NCBI GenBank assembly: GCA_030065755.1
Contig: JASJDA010000003.1
Coordinates: forward strand, 1-64,000
Reading direction: 5' to 3'
Length of the DNA: 64,000 nt
Origin: Prochloraceae cyanobacterium
GTDB taxonomy: Bacteria > Cyanobacteriota > Cyanobacteriia > Cyanobacteriales > JASJDA01
Part shown: positions 17,201 through 26,072 of the stretch, piece by piece
Position numbering within the stretch: the first letter of the stretch is position 1
Layout: every line of letters begins with the position of its first letter
Translations under genes and position numbers: made by a program
The notes under the pieces: model-generated
Told to the model about the DNA's origin: nothing
What the model saw: only the letters and a program-made list of their open reading frames with translations
Database searches by the model: none

Positions 17201-18088
17201 CACGGTATTGGGTAAGATTTGCACAATAGCAACAGGCTGATGTTTTGTCCAATTTGTAAAAGTTGACAGAAGCTTTCCATCAAACCACATTTGAGCCACA
17301 CAATCACTAACAATTAAAATTAAACGACGACCTGTGAGATCTATTAATTCTTGAGGATTTTTAAACTGTACTTGTTTGCTAAATTTAGTCCTAATAGTAA
17401 TTTTTCCCTGATTATTAGTGGTTAATCCCCAAGTGCGAACTTGCCGAAAAATGCCGTAATGTTCTAAGAGTTCCTTTAATTCATTAATAAGATGTTTCCA
17501 AAGCACCATTGATGAATTGTCATCCACTACTAAAGCGAGATCCAACCAGGGTTCAGTTTCACTTTTGAGAATAGGAATACAGATACTTTCTTCGACCGTG
17601 CGTTTTACTGTTTCTACTTCATCAAGGATGGTTTTTCTTCCAGACTCCACTCGACGCATCAAAGGACGTAAAGCTTTGACCAATTCTAAGGGGTCTCTCA
17701 AGGAAGGGGGATCTGTATATTTTAGGGGTAAAGTTTTTCCATCTGGAGTTGGTGTTGTATTGGCATAAAGTGGAGTTGAGGGTTCCTTATCTTGAGTTGA
17801 GCGTTTGTCTTTATCACCCTCTTTATTAGTACCTGTGGGAGGAGGAATCGTGTCCGATTTATCTGTGGGAGGAGAAATCGTGTCCGATGTACCTGTGGGA
17901 GGAGGAATCGTGTCCGATTCAAAATCTAAATCTAGGTTATCAGATATGGATTTTCGTTTGTCCCCTTCTTGTAGTTTTAAAGCTAACCAGAGAACATCCG
18001 CAATCTCTTTTCCCGTCAAATCAAAATTGACATTTAAACGACAAATTAATTCTTTTAGTTTCTTATTTGCTAATTTTTCTTGAGCCAT
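14216..18088 (-). CDS. vWA-like and NACHT NTPase protein of a MoxR/VMAP-type conflict operon
   Basis: I chose ATG at 18088 (MAQEKLANKKL), giving 1290 residues; the frame reaches a TTG at 18127 with no ribosome-binding site. Parts in order: a small helical N-terminal domain at 1-40 (SAV_2336-N-like); a low-complexity linker at about 60-150 with three 10-residue repeats; a vWA-like domain from about 177 (LDLALVVDDNSSM as degenerate MIDAS, later LILIVSDC); a helical middle; a NACHT STAND NTPase with Walker A GDTGSGKST near 828 and Walker B LVIFDGLDE near 908; and a helical C-terminus with FVHRSFLEFFCA. STAND NTPases act as signal-triggered switches. It is the last gene of the caspase operon and probably serves as sensor or scaffold. 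Confidence 0.85.
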   Translation of the reverse strand: MAQEKLANKKLKELICRLNVNFDLTGKEIADVLWLALKLQEGDKRKSISDNLDLDFESDTIPPPTGTSDTISPPTDKSDTIPPPTGTNKEGDKDKRSTQDKEPSTPLYANTTPTPDGKTLPLKYTDPPSLRDPLELVKALRPLMRRVESGRKTILDEVETVKRTVEESICIPILKSETEPWLDLALVVDDNSSMVLWKHLINELKELLEHYGIFRQVRTWGLTTNNQGKITIRTKFSKQVQFKNPQELIDLTGRRLILIVSDCVAQMWFDGKLLSTFTNWTKHQPVAIVQILPNTVWLRSGLRIGAAVQLANLIPVVADRGVANRNLHIHELLLWKDFDLKQGSKIPVLTLEQEFASRWSEFLVGKHDKIMAGFVFPSASDFTPPSQLPQNRVSQLSAEQLIERFRRISSPLGRKLAGLLMAAPVITLPVVRLIQKTLLPQSQSVHVAEVFLGGLLKPLTEISTDTNPDLVLFDVMHKDIRRILLNDAPLSDSVFIFNTISKYIESHLRKSLKECVCLLKTSSEDEEEGKKEVVQQAYARISLEVLEGLGGDYAKLAEKLKDTSNETIANLNWLLVAWGIQFPAGFAFKEVLGKITKDALKDLVKDFFKDSIEGLGSLAQEKPLQKAFGQAQKLFLELVQQELEDADLNDDEVKYYSDSLNKFIRDKSILQALGKPISQALGNSSDETIPLDTVLLKTTWNDLNLKSLPTDFNWERLAKRYVRKVKPILQESDELRELFKTITKIPDRLTPISPDFDLLRYQQGIQKAYSRLRLDSLATDGSNYNLKLWKIFIPQNVREENSQRSNNICSILDLFNPDNNYKYVVILGDTGSGKSTLIQYKILEWARQSLSTLPKSELPLLIQLRKYIQNKQKKLSQNFLEYLEKGTGVIGGNLNQKGLHQWLKNRQSLVIFDGLDEVLSERERENVVIDIINFTVEYPKARSIITSRIIGYQKQRQRLQNANFRHFKLQDLNKEQIEEFLEKWHDSSFEDKTEAELKRDRLQNYIDNSPALRELAGNPLLLTMMAILSRSDVLAIDKVRFYQEASKVLLHRWENDKNLPQDYRGSDSTIDQLDDKDKQEILRQVAYEIQNKADSIPNNHQKNLYINQQHLDNIIIEYLKYLYLENTILLARRLRERLTTRSFILCFYGDDKYGFVHRSFLEFFCAWSWIDKFEKKREIEFEYLKTNLFSQRLDDDSWYETLSFTASMLDRRFFVKLMDYLIEEKNEKNNYSSLFLAAKCVLDRSWVSKNNKDEITIQIRQQLNGLLQNEQVGQEIHDRARETIAMLEVY
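17831..17920. repeat. Three 30-bp tandem repeats in the NACHT gene linker
   Basis: Three units of 30 bp, each starting (on the plus strand) with ACCTGTGGGAG or ATCTGTGGGAG, encode a 10-residue Pro-rich unit (SDTIPPPTG-like) on the minus strand. A unit length divisible by three keeps the frame, so copy number can vary without damage. Confidence 0.85.
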
Positions 18089-18372
18089 TTTTATTGTTTC
18101 AGTCGCTCTGATTTTAATGAGGTACAAATTTCAACTTTTTAAATAACTTCTTGAATCAACAAAATAATTTTTTTATGTGCTAGATAAATATGACAATTAT
18201 TATAGAGACCTTTGGGTTTTAACACCTTCACTTCCGTCAGTGCAAACTTTATGAATTTTAACTTCTGCTCTCGCAGTAAGCTGCTATTTATTTAAATTGC
18301 ACTTTACTTTTTTAGTGCTGTACCCCTTACGGTCAAACAATAAAACTAGAAAATTAAATGCATAACAGCGTA

Positions 18373-19542
18373 TTACCAATCACTTTCAGTAAGTGGTTTC
18401 ATTAACAAATCTCGAAGTCTATCTTTTTGGTCTCGATCTTGAGGACTATTTTCATGGGTAATTATATAAATCGCATTTAATAGTTGATCCGTTGCTTTAT
18501 CCATTGTCTCTCCTTGCTCCGGAACAAAGTGCTCAATTAATTGATTGATTTCGTCAGTTTTTTCGTTAAATAAATCTTCTGTAAAATGAGCTTTGACAAT
18601 ATTTTCTAGTTCCGGAACTGTAGGATCTGGCATTTTCACTCGTAAACATCGCCTTTTAAAGGCTTTTGGAAAATCTCTCTCTCCATTACTGGTCATAACA
18701 ATAATAGGAAAAGCATAACATTTTACTCGTCCTCCTTTAATCGTGACATCAATATCTTCATCGCTCGTTTGCACTGTAAATAAATTATCTTTTTGTTTAT
18801 TTTTAGATCGTCTAACTAATTCAGCAATTTCAAATTGTCCTTCTTCAAATAAATTTAATAAATCGTTGGGTAAATTAATATCGCTTTTATCAATTTCGTC
18901 AATTAAGAGTACCCTAGGTAAAAAAGACGGTAAAAATGCTGTTCCTAATGCTCCTAATTTAATATATTGTCCAATGGGTTGTTCTTCACTATGAGAACCA
19001 TCAGGATTAGGAGAATTATTAGGAATATGATTATTATTAGCATCTTGGAGTCGAGCTATTGCATCATAGCGATATAATCCTTCTTGTAAAGTAGAACGAG
19101 CAGTAATTGACCAAGACAATACTGAACCTAAATTTAATTCATAAGCGATCGCATAAGCTAAAGATGTTTTTCCAGAACCAGGTCTTCCTGTTACCAATAA
19201 AGGTCTTCTCAAATAAATAGCTGCATTAACAGCATCTCTAACTTCGGTTGCATCCTTAGAATCAGAAAGTCTAAAATTTTTACCTTTTTTTATCTCTCTT
19301 TCTTTCTTATTTGCTCTTTCAATTAATTGCTCGAAGCGGTTTCTGTCTATATCTTCAGGAGTTTGTTTTTTTTCTTTTTCCTTGTCTGTCTCAGACTCAC
19401 TAATAACAAAATCTTCTGTTTTTCCAAACTGTCTCCAGGGCGGAGATTCTATCTTTTTAATATTGTCTCGTAGTTTGTGAATGTCCTCTTCAGTTAATTC
19501 TTTTTCTCTTCCTTTTCCTTGGAATAGATACCATTCAGCCAT
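18373..19542 (-). CDS. MoxR-family AAA+ ATPase of the conflict operon
   Basis: The start was set at ATG 19542 because AAGGAG lies 8 nt upstream; this gives 389 residues (MAEWYLFQGKGREK). Walker A GRPGSGKTS lies near 118, Walker B LLIDEIDK near 210, and sensor 1 VMTSNGERDFPKAFKRRC near 270. MoxR ATPases remodel or load partner proteins, usually vWA-domain proteins. The gene sits 29 bp behind the caspase-like gene and 245 bp before the vWA-NACHT gene on the same strand, which matches the MoxR-vWA-VMAP ternary arrangement described for prokaryotic conflict systems. A charged Lys/Glu segment precedes the AAA+ core. Confidence 0.88.
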   Translation of the reverse strand: MAEWYLFQGKGREKELTEEDIHKLRDNIKKIESPPWRQFGKTEDFVISESETDKEKEKKQTPEDIDRNRFEQLIERANKKEREIKKGKNFRLSDSKDATEVRDAVNAAIYLRRPLLVTGRPGSGKTSLAYAIAYELNLGSVLSWSITARSTLQEGLYRYDAIARLQDANNNHIPNNSPNPDGSHSEEQPIGQYIKLGALGTAFLPSFLPRVLLIDEIDKSDINLPNDLLNLFEEGQFEIAELVRRSKNKQKDNLFTVQTSDEDIDVTIKGGRVKCYAFPIIVMTSNGERDFPKAFKRRCLRVKMPDPTVPELENIVKAHFTEDLFNEKTDEINQLIEHFVPEQGETMDKATDQLLNAIYIITHENSPQDRDQKDRLRDLLMKPLTESDW

Positions 19543-19571
19543 AATGAAATCTCCTTGTCTGTATTTATCTA

Positions 19572-21752
19572 TCAAAATCCAGTAAATATATCATCTCCTG
19601 GATTAGTAAATTTATCATCTCCTAAATTTTTATCAAATTTAGAATGTAATCGATGAGGATCGTCAAATAAAAAACCAAGATGATATCCTAAATATTCATT
19701 TTGTTTTTCTTCTGGTTCTACATAAGCATTTTCCCTAATAATCCTAATTGATTCAAATAGGTTTTCAGGCTTTTTAATATTATCAACGGTTAAAACATCT
19801 TCAAATTCATAATTGTCTATCTTTTCTTCCTCTCTAAGCTTTAAATTTTCCAAGAAATTTCCTCTTAGCCAAAATGCAAAAGGAATACCATGACGAAAAA
19901 TACTAGTTAAAAATTCTTCAATATGACAAGTATAACTTTCTTCTAGTAAAGGACAATTAATATTAATGTTAATGAATTTAGTTAGTTGTTTTCCTAATTT
20001 TTTCCAGTTGTAGTTTTTTTCTAGTTTCTTCAGACAGATTACTCTCTTTTTAATAGTTTCTGGGGTCAATGAGTCTTGTAAATCACTCAATTTCTTCCAT
20101 TTACTTAATAAACTATGATGATAACTATAACTACCACTATAGCGATCGTAAGAACGGAGAACGAATTTGTATCTAGAACCAAACCACTCAGGATCGGATT
20201 CATTAATAGGAATTTTTTGAATTTCAGGGGCAAAAACAACCAAATATTTTTTAGGCAAAAATAATTCTATTGTCAATTCATTTACATTTTCATAAAAAAC
20301 TAACTTTTTATTACTTTCTTCAATAAATTGATAAACCTTTGAGCAAATATATTCAATATCTTCTGAGTTTACATCAATAGATTTATCTTCTATTAAAGTA
20401 ACTGTTTTTCTTTTGACTTCTTGGGAGTCAGACATTTCTTCAAAAATCAATTCGGCTTTAAATTCCAATTTAGACTGGTGATGAATATTTGGCTCAACTA
20501 AAATAAGTAAGTAAGGTAACCCAATCTTACAAATAGTTTCTTCTTGCCTGTCATGTTTAACCTTTGATAACTGATTTAAAGTATTGCTATCTATTCCCAG
20601 TTCTTGACTTGTTTGATTAATCCATTGATTTAGCTCATTTTTAATGGCTAATAGATCGGATTGCTGAGATTCAAAAAGAAATTGAGCAAATTCTACGACT
20701 AACGGTAGATTAGATTCATGATTCCGATCTAGTTTAATTTCTAATAAAATCTCTTTGAGATAATCGAAATTGTTTTCTTCGGATAAATGAAGATAGTTTC
20801 CTTCAGGATCCTTACTATATCTATATAAAAATTGATAACAATAACGAGATATATTGTGCCATTTAAGAACATTTATGATTTTAACAAATTCTTGCCATTG
20901 CGAATCTAAAATATCAAATTGTTTTGCAGATTTAGTCAAAGCAATTCTTGACGGTCTATTACCATATTGATCTTCGTAAGATAAATAAATAGGACCTGGA
21001 TCATTTTCATGATCTGTTTTAAAAATATCTTGTACATTTTCTATGATTTTATTTATAGATTCAGTAGATAATAAGTTATCTTGTTTATTTAGCTCTTTTA
21101 GTAATATTTTTGAAAATAATCCTGTTTTTTCCTTATCAAGATTTATACTCGGATATCCTTTTTCGGTTGCTAGTAAAACAACTTGTTTACGTTTTTTATC
21201 TTGTTCTCCGGAAGGAAAATCATAATTTGGTAATGATACCAATTCCTCAGAAGAATAATTAGCATAAGAATAATATTTAGCACAAGCATCAAAGATCAAT
21301 ATTTGCTGATATAAAATACCAAATAACTCTGAGTTTAAATATTCTAATAAAGAGTTTAAATTGAGATTTTCATTTCCATCATCATAGTAAAATCTACGGT
21401 CATTACGGCCAATCATAACACCGTGTCCACCCCAAAATATATATAGTAAATCTCCTTTATCTTTATTCTTTGGAATAACTTTAGTAATTGCTGTGCGAAT
21501 ATTGTCAAAGGTAGCTTTTTGTTTTTTATCCCATAGTGATTGTAAAGATTTTTTATCCTTTACTATGTCTGGTTTAGATAATTCAGAAATATACAGTTCA
21601 ATATTGTTAATAGGAACTTTTCTTGTCAACAGCCAATCTGCAAATTTCAAGGCATCTGATGCGGGTCCATCTAAGTCCCAGTCCTGACCCCGATCGTATT
21701 TTTCTATACCAACAATCAGTGCGTAAGTTTTTTGAGGCTCGGGTACATTCAT
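19572..21752 (-). CDS. Caspase-like (C14) protease with VMAP-like C-terminal domain
   Basis: The 726-residue protein starts with a caspase/metacaspase-like p20 fold: YALIVGIEKY at 10-19, the His motif FWGGHGVM near 104-111 and the Cys motif IFDACAKYY near 150-158, so the His/Cys dyad is intact. A helical middle region follows at about 270-400. The C-terminal part, about 430-726, has IELFLPKKYL, YKFVLRSYDRY and WKKL motifs that I recognise as VMAP-C, the vWA-MoxR-associated protein domain. In these systems the VMAP protein carries the effector. The gene overlaps the upstream hydrolase by 4 bp (ATGA). Activation by the MoxR/vWA partners followed by proteolysis is inferred. VMAP assignment is from pattern memory. 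Confidence 0.82.
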   Translation of the reverse strand: MNVPEPQKTYALIVGIEKYDRGQDWDLDGPASDALKFADWLLTRKVPINNIELYISELSKPDIVKDKKSLQSLWDKKQKATFDNIRTAITKVIPKNKDKGDLLYIFWGGHGVMIGRNDRRFYYDDGNENLNLNSLLEYLNSELFGILYQQILIFDACAKYYSYANYSSEELVSLPNYDFPSGEQDKKRKQVVLLATEKGYPSINLDKEKTGLFSKILLKELNKQDNLLSTESINKIIENVQDIFKTDHENDPGPIYLSYEDQYGNRPSRIALTKSAKQFDILDSQWQEFVKIINVLKWHNISRYCYQFLYRYSKDPEGNYLHLSEENNFDYLKEILLEIKLDRNHESNLPLVVEFAQFLFESQQSDLLAIKNELNQWINQTSQELGIDSNTLNQLSKVKHDRQEETICKIGLPYLLILVEPNIHHQSKLEFKAELIFEEMSDSQEVKRKTVTLIEDKSIDVNSEDIEYICSKVYQFIEESNKKLVFYENVNELTIELFLPKKYLVVFAPEIQKIPINESDPEWFGSRYKFVLRSYDRYSGSYSYHHSLLSKWKKLSDLQDSLTPETIKKRVICLKKLEKNYNWKKLGKQLTKFINININCPLLEESYTCHIEEFLTSIFRHGIPFAFWLRGNFLENLKLREEEKIDNYEFEDVLTVDNIKKPENLFESIRIIRENAYVEPEEKQNEYLGYHLGFLFDDPHRLHSKFDKNLGDDKFTNPGDDIFTGF

Positions 21753-22960
21753 AATTTTCTAATCCTATTTGCAATTGCTTCCCATGTAGCATCATTTTCC
21801 CAATAACCACCATGAGAGTGGGGAAAAGGAAGCTTATTATCAACAGGAATATCTTGCACTCTGTTCGGAAAAACATTTCCGCCAATAAAACTAAGAAAGT
21901 CATAGCGATCGTAGATATTTAACCATTCAGGAAAAGCATTAGAATCAGGTAATGGGGTACCAAATTTTAAACTTTGCAGTGCATTAATTTCATAAAAATA
22001 AGGAACTTGAGAGCCAACTGTTACTAAGAGCTTAACTTTAGGAATTTTATTTTTAATTAATAAATCAACACTAGCAATTCCTCCTAAACTATGCGCAAGT
22101 AAAACTACCGGAGGTTGAGCATCTTTAATATAGTTCTCAAGCAAATCCCTAATTGTTTGACCATGCCCTTGATAGAGTAAAATATCTCCAATCATTGGGG
22201 TCGTAATATCTGAAATTAGCCCTCTTTTTCCTGCTAATCCATAGGTGGGTAATTTTAAGATTTGTTTTATAAACCAATTTCCAGGACCACGTTCTGAAGG
22301 CATAATTTCACTACTAATACTTTTAATAATTTTCTCTCTCTCAGTTGGGTTTTCCTCAATACTAGGGGGAGATTTTTTTTGTATTTTGTAAATAGAAATT
22401 GACTCAGCAATAATAGCTCTCGATATTATATCTCGATATTCAATTAAAGTATCATCTGAAACTTGTTTGAGTGCTTCTCTATAAGAATTAGAGCTAACAA
22501 CATTTTGATGAGCTTGACCAAAGACATCTGCAATTTCACTTTCTTTTAATTGATTTTCAAATGATGTATTATTTGAAGGATTTAATTGTCTTACCTTCTC
22601 ATCTATTATGTCACTGGGTTCTTTCTCACCTGGCCTAGATCTCTGTTGCTTCTTTGCTATTATCGAGAATAAACGTAATTCATAAAAAGAATCTAGAGAT
22701 AGCTCCATCCAACGAACAGTATCTTCATTTACTGTAAAATCATTTCTAGTTGAATCATAGAAAGGGATAGAAGCCCCATTAGCATTCAATTTAGCCCCTA
22801 GATAATTTCCCCACGAACAAGGAACCACTTCAATCTCTGGTAGTCTTTTTTGAAGTTCTAACTTAACTTTTGGAAATATTGTTTTTGATAATGATGTTTT
22901 TGTTTTTGATAATGATGTTTCTCTTACCGATATTCCATGTACAAATATTACTGTTGCCAT
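21749..22960 (-). CDS. Alpha/beta hydrolase (lipase-like) of the conflict operon
   Basis: The 403-residue protein opens with VIFVHGISV, the oxyanion-loop HG motif of alpha/beta hydrolases. The nucleophile elbow is LLAHSLGGIAS near 283-293 with Ser near 286. PFPHSHGGYWE near the end supplies a likely catalytic His. Substrate is unknown; the form is that of lipase- or esterase-like enzymes, also seen as membrane-attacking effectors in bacterial immunity. It is the first gene of the operon and overlaps the caspase gene by 4 bp, so the two are probably translationally coupled. Near the N-terminus a SLSKTKTSLSKT repeat reflects a small tandem duplication at 22882-22921. Confidence 0.82.
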   Translation of the reverse strand: MATVIFVHGISVRETSLSKTKTSLSKTIFPKVKLELQKRLPEIEVVPCSWGNYLGAKLNANGASIPFYDSTRNDFTVNEDTVRWMELSLDSFYELRLFSIIAKKQQRSRPGEKEPSDIIDEKVRQLNPSNNTSFENQLKESEIADVFGQAHQNVVSSNSYREALKQVSDDTLIEYRDIISRAIIAESISIYKIQKKSPPSIEENPTEREKIIKSISSEIMPSERGPGNWFIKQILKLPTYGLAGKRGLISDITTPMIGDILLYQGHGQTIRDLLENYIKDAQPPVVLLAHSLGGIASVDLLIKNKIPKVKLLVTVGSQVPYFYEINALQSLKFGTPLPDSNAFPEWLNIYDRYDFLSFIGGNVFPNRVQDIPVDNKLPFPHSHGGYWENDATWEAIANRIRKL

Positions 22961-23349
22961 AATTATTCTTTACTATATGCAAGGTAGACAAAACTGTTAT
23001 CAGTATACATAATACTTGTGCAAGAACAAAAGTCTCGATCGAGATATATTTCAACTCGATCTCTCTTTCATTGACCAGAACGCCAAAGCCTTGCCGAAAG
23101 GTCAATTAGTTCCAAAAAGAGCGATCGGTGTGGAGTAAATCTATATCAACAAAATTTAACAATATCTTTTATATTTTTTTAATGGCAATTTTTTTCTTAA
23201 CACCTTTTTCCTAACTAAGAGTATTAACTTTTCTAAAGGGAAAATAACAAAAGAGAGAATTTTACAGGTGTTATATAGACTTAGGGATACAGATAAAAAA
23301 ATAAGCACCAAGATCTTGGTGCTATTTCTAGTGTTCCCAGGAGGAAGGC
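22961..23349. other. Divergent promoter region, caspase operon and hisD
   Basis: About 390 bp, AT-rich. It must hold the promoters for both the minus-strand operon and plus-strand hisD, though I can assign no boxes firmly. A perfect 20-bp palindrome (AGCACCAAGATCTTGGTGCT, 23304-23323) sits 26 bp before hisD and could be an operator or leader hairpin. No ORF is convincing. Confidence 0.5.
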
Positions 23350-24669
23350 ATGACAAGAATTCTGCGACTGGCAGAAATGACACCAGAAGACCTGGCTTCG
23401 TTAAAAAGACGAGCAGAATTGGACATCGAAAATGCTCTTTCAATTGCTAAAGAGGCGATCGATAAAATTAAACTACAGGGCGACTCAGCAGTTATAGAAT
23501 ATGTCAGGAAATTTGACTATCCTGGGGCAGAAGTAGGTAACATCAAAGTTACAGAAGAAGAATTCGATCGCGCGCAACAAGAGATCGAACCAGAAATAAG
23601 AGAAGCGATCGCCCATGCTTACTCTAATATTAAGGAAGTTCACCAACGCCAAATGCCTGAAGAAATGAGCATGGCGGAAATAGACAAGGGTGTCTTTGCA
23701 GGAGAAAAAGTAACTCCAGTCCCCAACGCAGGGTTATACGTCCCCAGAGGTAAAGGCGCTTTTCCTTCAGTAATGCTAATGCTTAGCGTCCCTGCTGTGG
23801 TTGCTGGGGTTCCTAGAGTCATGGTATGTACTCCCCCCGATAAAAATGGGAATGTGGAACCAGCATCTTTAGTTGCAGCAGCGATGGCTGGTGTCAAAGA
23901 AGTATATAAACTGGGAGGAATTCAGGCGATCGCTGCAATGGCTTTGGGAACCCAAACTATTCCTAAAGTTGATAAAATTACTGGACCTTGCAATGTTTAC
24001 GGTTCTGCCGCCAAACGCTTACTATACGGTACAGTAGACGTAGGATTACCTGCAGGACCTAGCGAATCTATTATACTCACCGACGAGACTACTGACCCCC
24101 AATTAGCCGCTCTAGATCTATTAATTGAAGCAGAACACGGACCGGACTCAGCAGCACTTTTAGTGACTCACAGCGAATCTTTGGCTACAAAAGCGATCGA
24201 ATACCTCTCCGAGTATCTCAAACGACTTCCAGAATGGCGCAGGAAATTTTGCGAGAAAGGACTCTCCTCCTACGGTGGTATCTTGCTAACTTCCAGTTTG
24301 GAAGAGTCGATCGCTTTTCTCAACGACTACGCACCCGAACACTTAGAAGTTTTGGTTAAAGATCCTTTTAGCATTTTAGGAGAAATCAAAAACGCAGGAG
24401 AAATCTTACTAGGAAATTACACTCCTATTCCTACTGCTAATTACTGTTTGGGGGTAAATGCTATTCTTCCCACAGGAAGTTTTGCTCGTTCCTATTCTGC
24501 TGTGTCGGTCTTTGATTTTCTCAAGCGATCGGGTATTGGCTATCTAACCCAAGAAGGATTTGAGAAATTGAAAAAAACAGCCTCTACTTTAGCAGAGTAC
24601 GAAGGTTTTCCCGCTCACGCAATGGCAATTCGGGAACGAGATGTTTTGTTAAAACCCGATCGTTCCTGA
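23350..24669 (+). CDS. hisD: Histidinol dehydrogenase
   Basis: The 439-residue enzyme oxidises L-histidinol twice with NAD+ to L-histidine, the last steps of histidine synthesis. Marks: LYVPRGKGAFPS near 130, GPCNVYGSAAKR near 215, AGPSESIIL near 238, EAEHGPDSAALLV near 260, DYAPEHLEVL near 330 with the catalytic Glu/His pair, and GSFARSYSAVSVFDFLK near 377. The ribosome-binding site AGGAGGAAGG is very strong. A palindrome lies in the leader. It precedes a kinase-Uma2-HAD-hisC row, giving a partial his grouping. Confidence 0.96.
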   Translation: MTRILRLAEMTPEDLASLKRRAELDIENALSIAKEAIDKIKLQGDSAVIEYVRKFDYPGAEVGNIKVTEEEFDRAQQEIEPEIREAIAHAYSNIKEVHQRQMPEEMSMAEIDKGVFAGEKVTPVPNAGLYVPRGKGAFPSVMLMLSVPAVVAGVPRVMVCTPPDKNGNVEPASLVAAAMAGVKEVYKLGGIQAIAAMALGTQTIPKVDKITGPCNVYGSAAKRLLYGTVDVGLPAGPSESIILTDETTDPQLAALDLLIEAEHGPDSAALLVTHSESLATKAIEYLSEYLKRLPEWRRKFCEKGLSSYGGILLTSSLEESIAFLNDYAPEHLEVLVKDPFSILGEIKNAGEILLGNYTPIPTANYCLGVNAILPTGSFARSYSAVSVFDFLKRSGIGYLTQEGFEKLKKTASTLAEYEGFPAHAMAIRERDVLLKPDRS

Positions 24670-24835
24670 GAGATGGGGAGAGTGGGGGAGTGGGGGAGTG
24701 GGAGAGTGGGGGAGGTCAGAGGTCAGAGGTCAGCCAACAGCAAATAGCAAATAGCAAATAGCAAATAGCCAACAGCTAACAGCAAATAGCCAACAGCCAA
24801 CAGCAAATAGCAAACAGCAAAGAACAAAAAGGAGC
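24670..24835. repeat. Degenerate short tandem repeats behind hisD
   Basis: Two blocks: AGTGGGGG-type octamers (24678-24715) and GGTCAGA/AGCAAAT/AGCCAAC heptamers (24715-24835). They lie between hisD and the next start and belong to the heptamer class seen elsewhere in the window. They do not have the spacing of a CRISPR array. Confidence 0.8.
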
Positions 24836-24840
24836 AAAAT

Positions 24841-26067
24841 TTGTCAGATATAGAGTTACAGCAAATCCAGGCTATTCAATTTAGCGATCGAGCCACTGCA
24901 AATCGATTGCTTAAAGATTTTTTCAATGCTAATTTACCTTTTGGGGTGAAAGAAGTTACCGTGCGTCCTTTAGCTGTTTCTCTGAATTCTATTAATGGAT
25001 TTATCTTTACAGAAGAGGGAGAAAAGCTATTTTTTAAAACCCACGTGGAACCTCAAAGTATTATTGACGAATACTATAATTCTGGCATTTTAGCGGAAGC
25101 GGGTTATCCAGTAATTCAACCAATTTTTAGTTCTACGGAATGGGGAAAGCAACTACTAATTTATAAGTTTTTTGACTCCCCTTCTTTGTTTAATGTCATC
25201 CGCGATTTGGAAACTAATAAGAGAACAGATGCAGAAAAAATAGTTGACATTCAACAGGAAGCAGACGAACAATTGTGGGATATATATCTCAAAACACTGC
25301 AATCTTTAACAGCAGCAGAACACGCTAAAGTTCCCGTTCACCAGTTATTTTATCATCGCTTAACTGGAGGACGTTTTACTAGCTTTTATCAAAATAAAGA
25401 GATCATTTTACCAGGAGAGAAGATCGACTTCGATCGCTTGGCCCAATTGAAATGGGTTATTAATGGAATTGAATTTAAACACACTTTGGACGAATTAGTA
25501 GAATTAGCAATTCAATATTTAAATCCATCTAGTCAAGATACGTCGTCAGTAGTCGGTCACGGAGATGCTCACAACGGTAACGTATTTATTGACGAACAAA
25601 ATAAAAGTTTAGTGTATTTCGATCCCGCTTTTGCAGGTCGTCACTCGCCTTTTTTGGATTTGACAAAACCTCTATTTCACAACGTTTTTGCTATCTGGAT
25701 GTATTTTCCTCAAGAAGTTGCTAGCGAATTATCTATTCAAAGCAAAATACAAGAAAATACTATTGTTGTAGAGCATAATTTTGTGCCAGCAAAAGTGAGG
25801 ATTGATATATTGCGATCGAAACTGGAAAGAGTCCTCAAACCTCTCTTGAAAGAACTCAAAGCGAGGAATTTACTCGACGATCGCTGGAGAGAATATTTAA
25901 AATTAGCACTGTTTTGCTGTCCTTTTTTGACTATGAACCTGAGTGACTCGAATAAATTTCCTCCTGAAATTTCTCTGTTAGGTTTTGCCATGTCAGTAGA
26001 AATGGGAAGTACAAACACGGGAGAAAAAAGAAGTTTACTCGATTCTGAATTGGATAAAGTTATATAG
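24841..26067 (+). CDS. APH-like (aminoglycoside phosphotransferase fold) small-molecule kinase
   Basis: The 408-residue protein starts at TTG after AAGGAG. It has the protein-kinase-like APH fold: EGEKLFFKTH carries the ATP-binding Lys near 67, VVGHGDAHNGNVFID near 240 is the catalytic loop (Brenner motif HGDxHxxN), and VYFDPAFAGRHSPFLDL near 262 carries the metal-binding Asp. APH-fold kinases phosphorylate sugars, choline, amino acids or antibiotics; the substrate here is not evident. It stands 5 bp before the Uma2 gene and in a row with HAD phosphatase and aminotransferase genes, so a small-molecule pathway is more likely than resistance. Confidence 0.78.
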   Translation: MSDIELQQIQAIQFSDRATANRLLKDFFNANLPFGVKEVTVRPLAVSLNSINGFIFTEEGEKLFFKTHVEPQSIIDEYYNSGILAEAGYPVIQPIFSSTEWGKQLLIYKFFDSPSLFNVIRDLETNKRTDAEKIVDIQQEADEQLWDIYLKTLQSLTAAEHAKVPVHQLFYHRLTGGRFTSFYQNKEIILPGEKIDFDRLAQLKWVINGIEFKHTLDELVELAIQYLNPSSQDTSSVVGHGDAHNGNVFIDEQNKSLVYFDPAFAGRHSPFLDLTKPLFHNVFAIWMYFPQEVASELSIQSKIQENTIVVEHNFVPAKVRIDILRSKLERVLKPLLKELKARNLLDDRWREYLKLALFCCPFLTMNLSDSNKFPPEISLLGFAMSVEMGSTNTGEKRSLLDSELDKVI

Positions 26068-26072
26068 AGAAA

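Noticed and set aside
17722-17922. Minus-strand ORF with NRTRFLLPQ repeats
   Set aside because: Alternate frame of the 30-bp repeats inside the vWA-NACHT gene.
24715-24835. CRISPR-like short repeats
   Set aside because: Units are 7 bp and contiguous, without unique spacers; this is a degenerate heptamer run.
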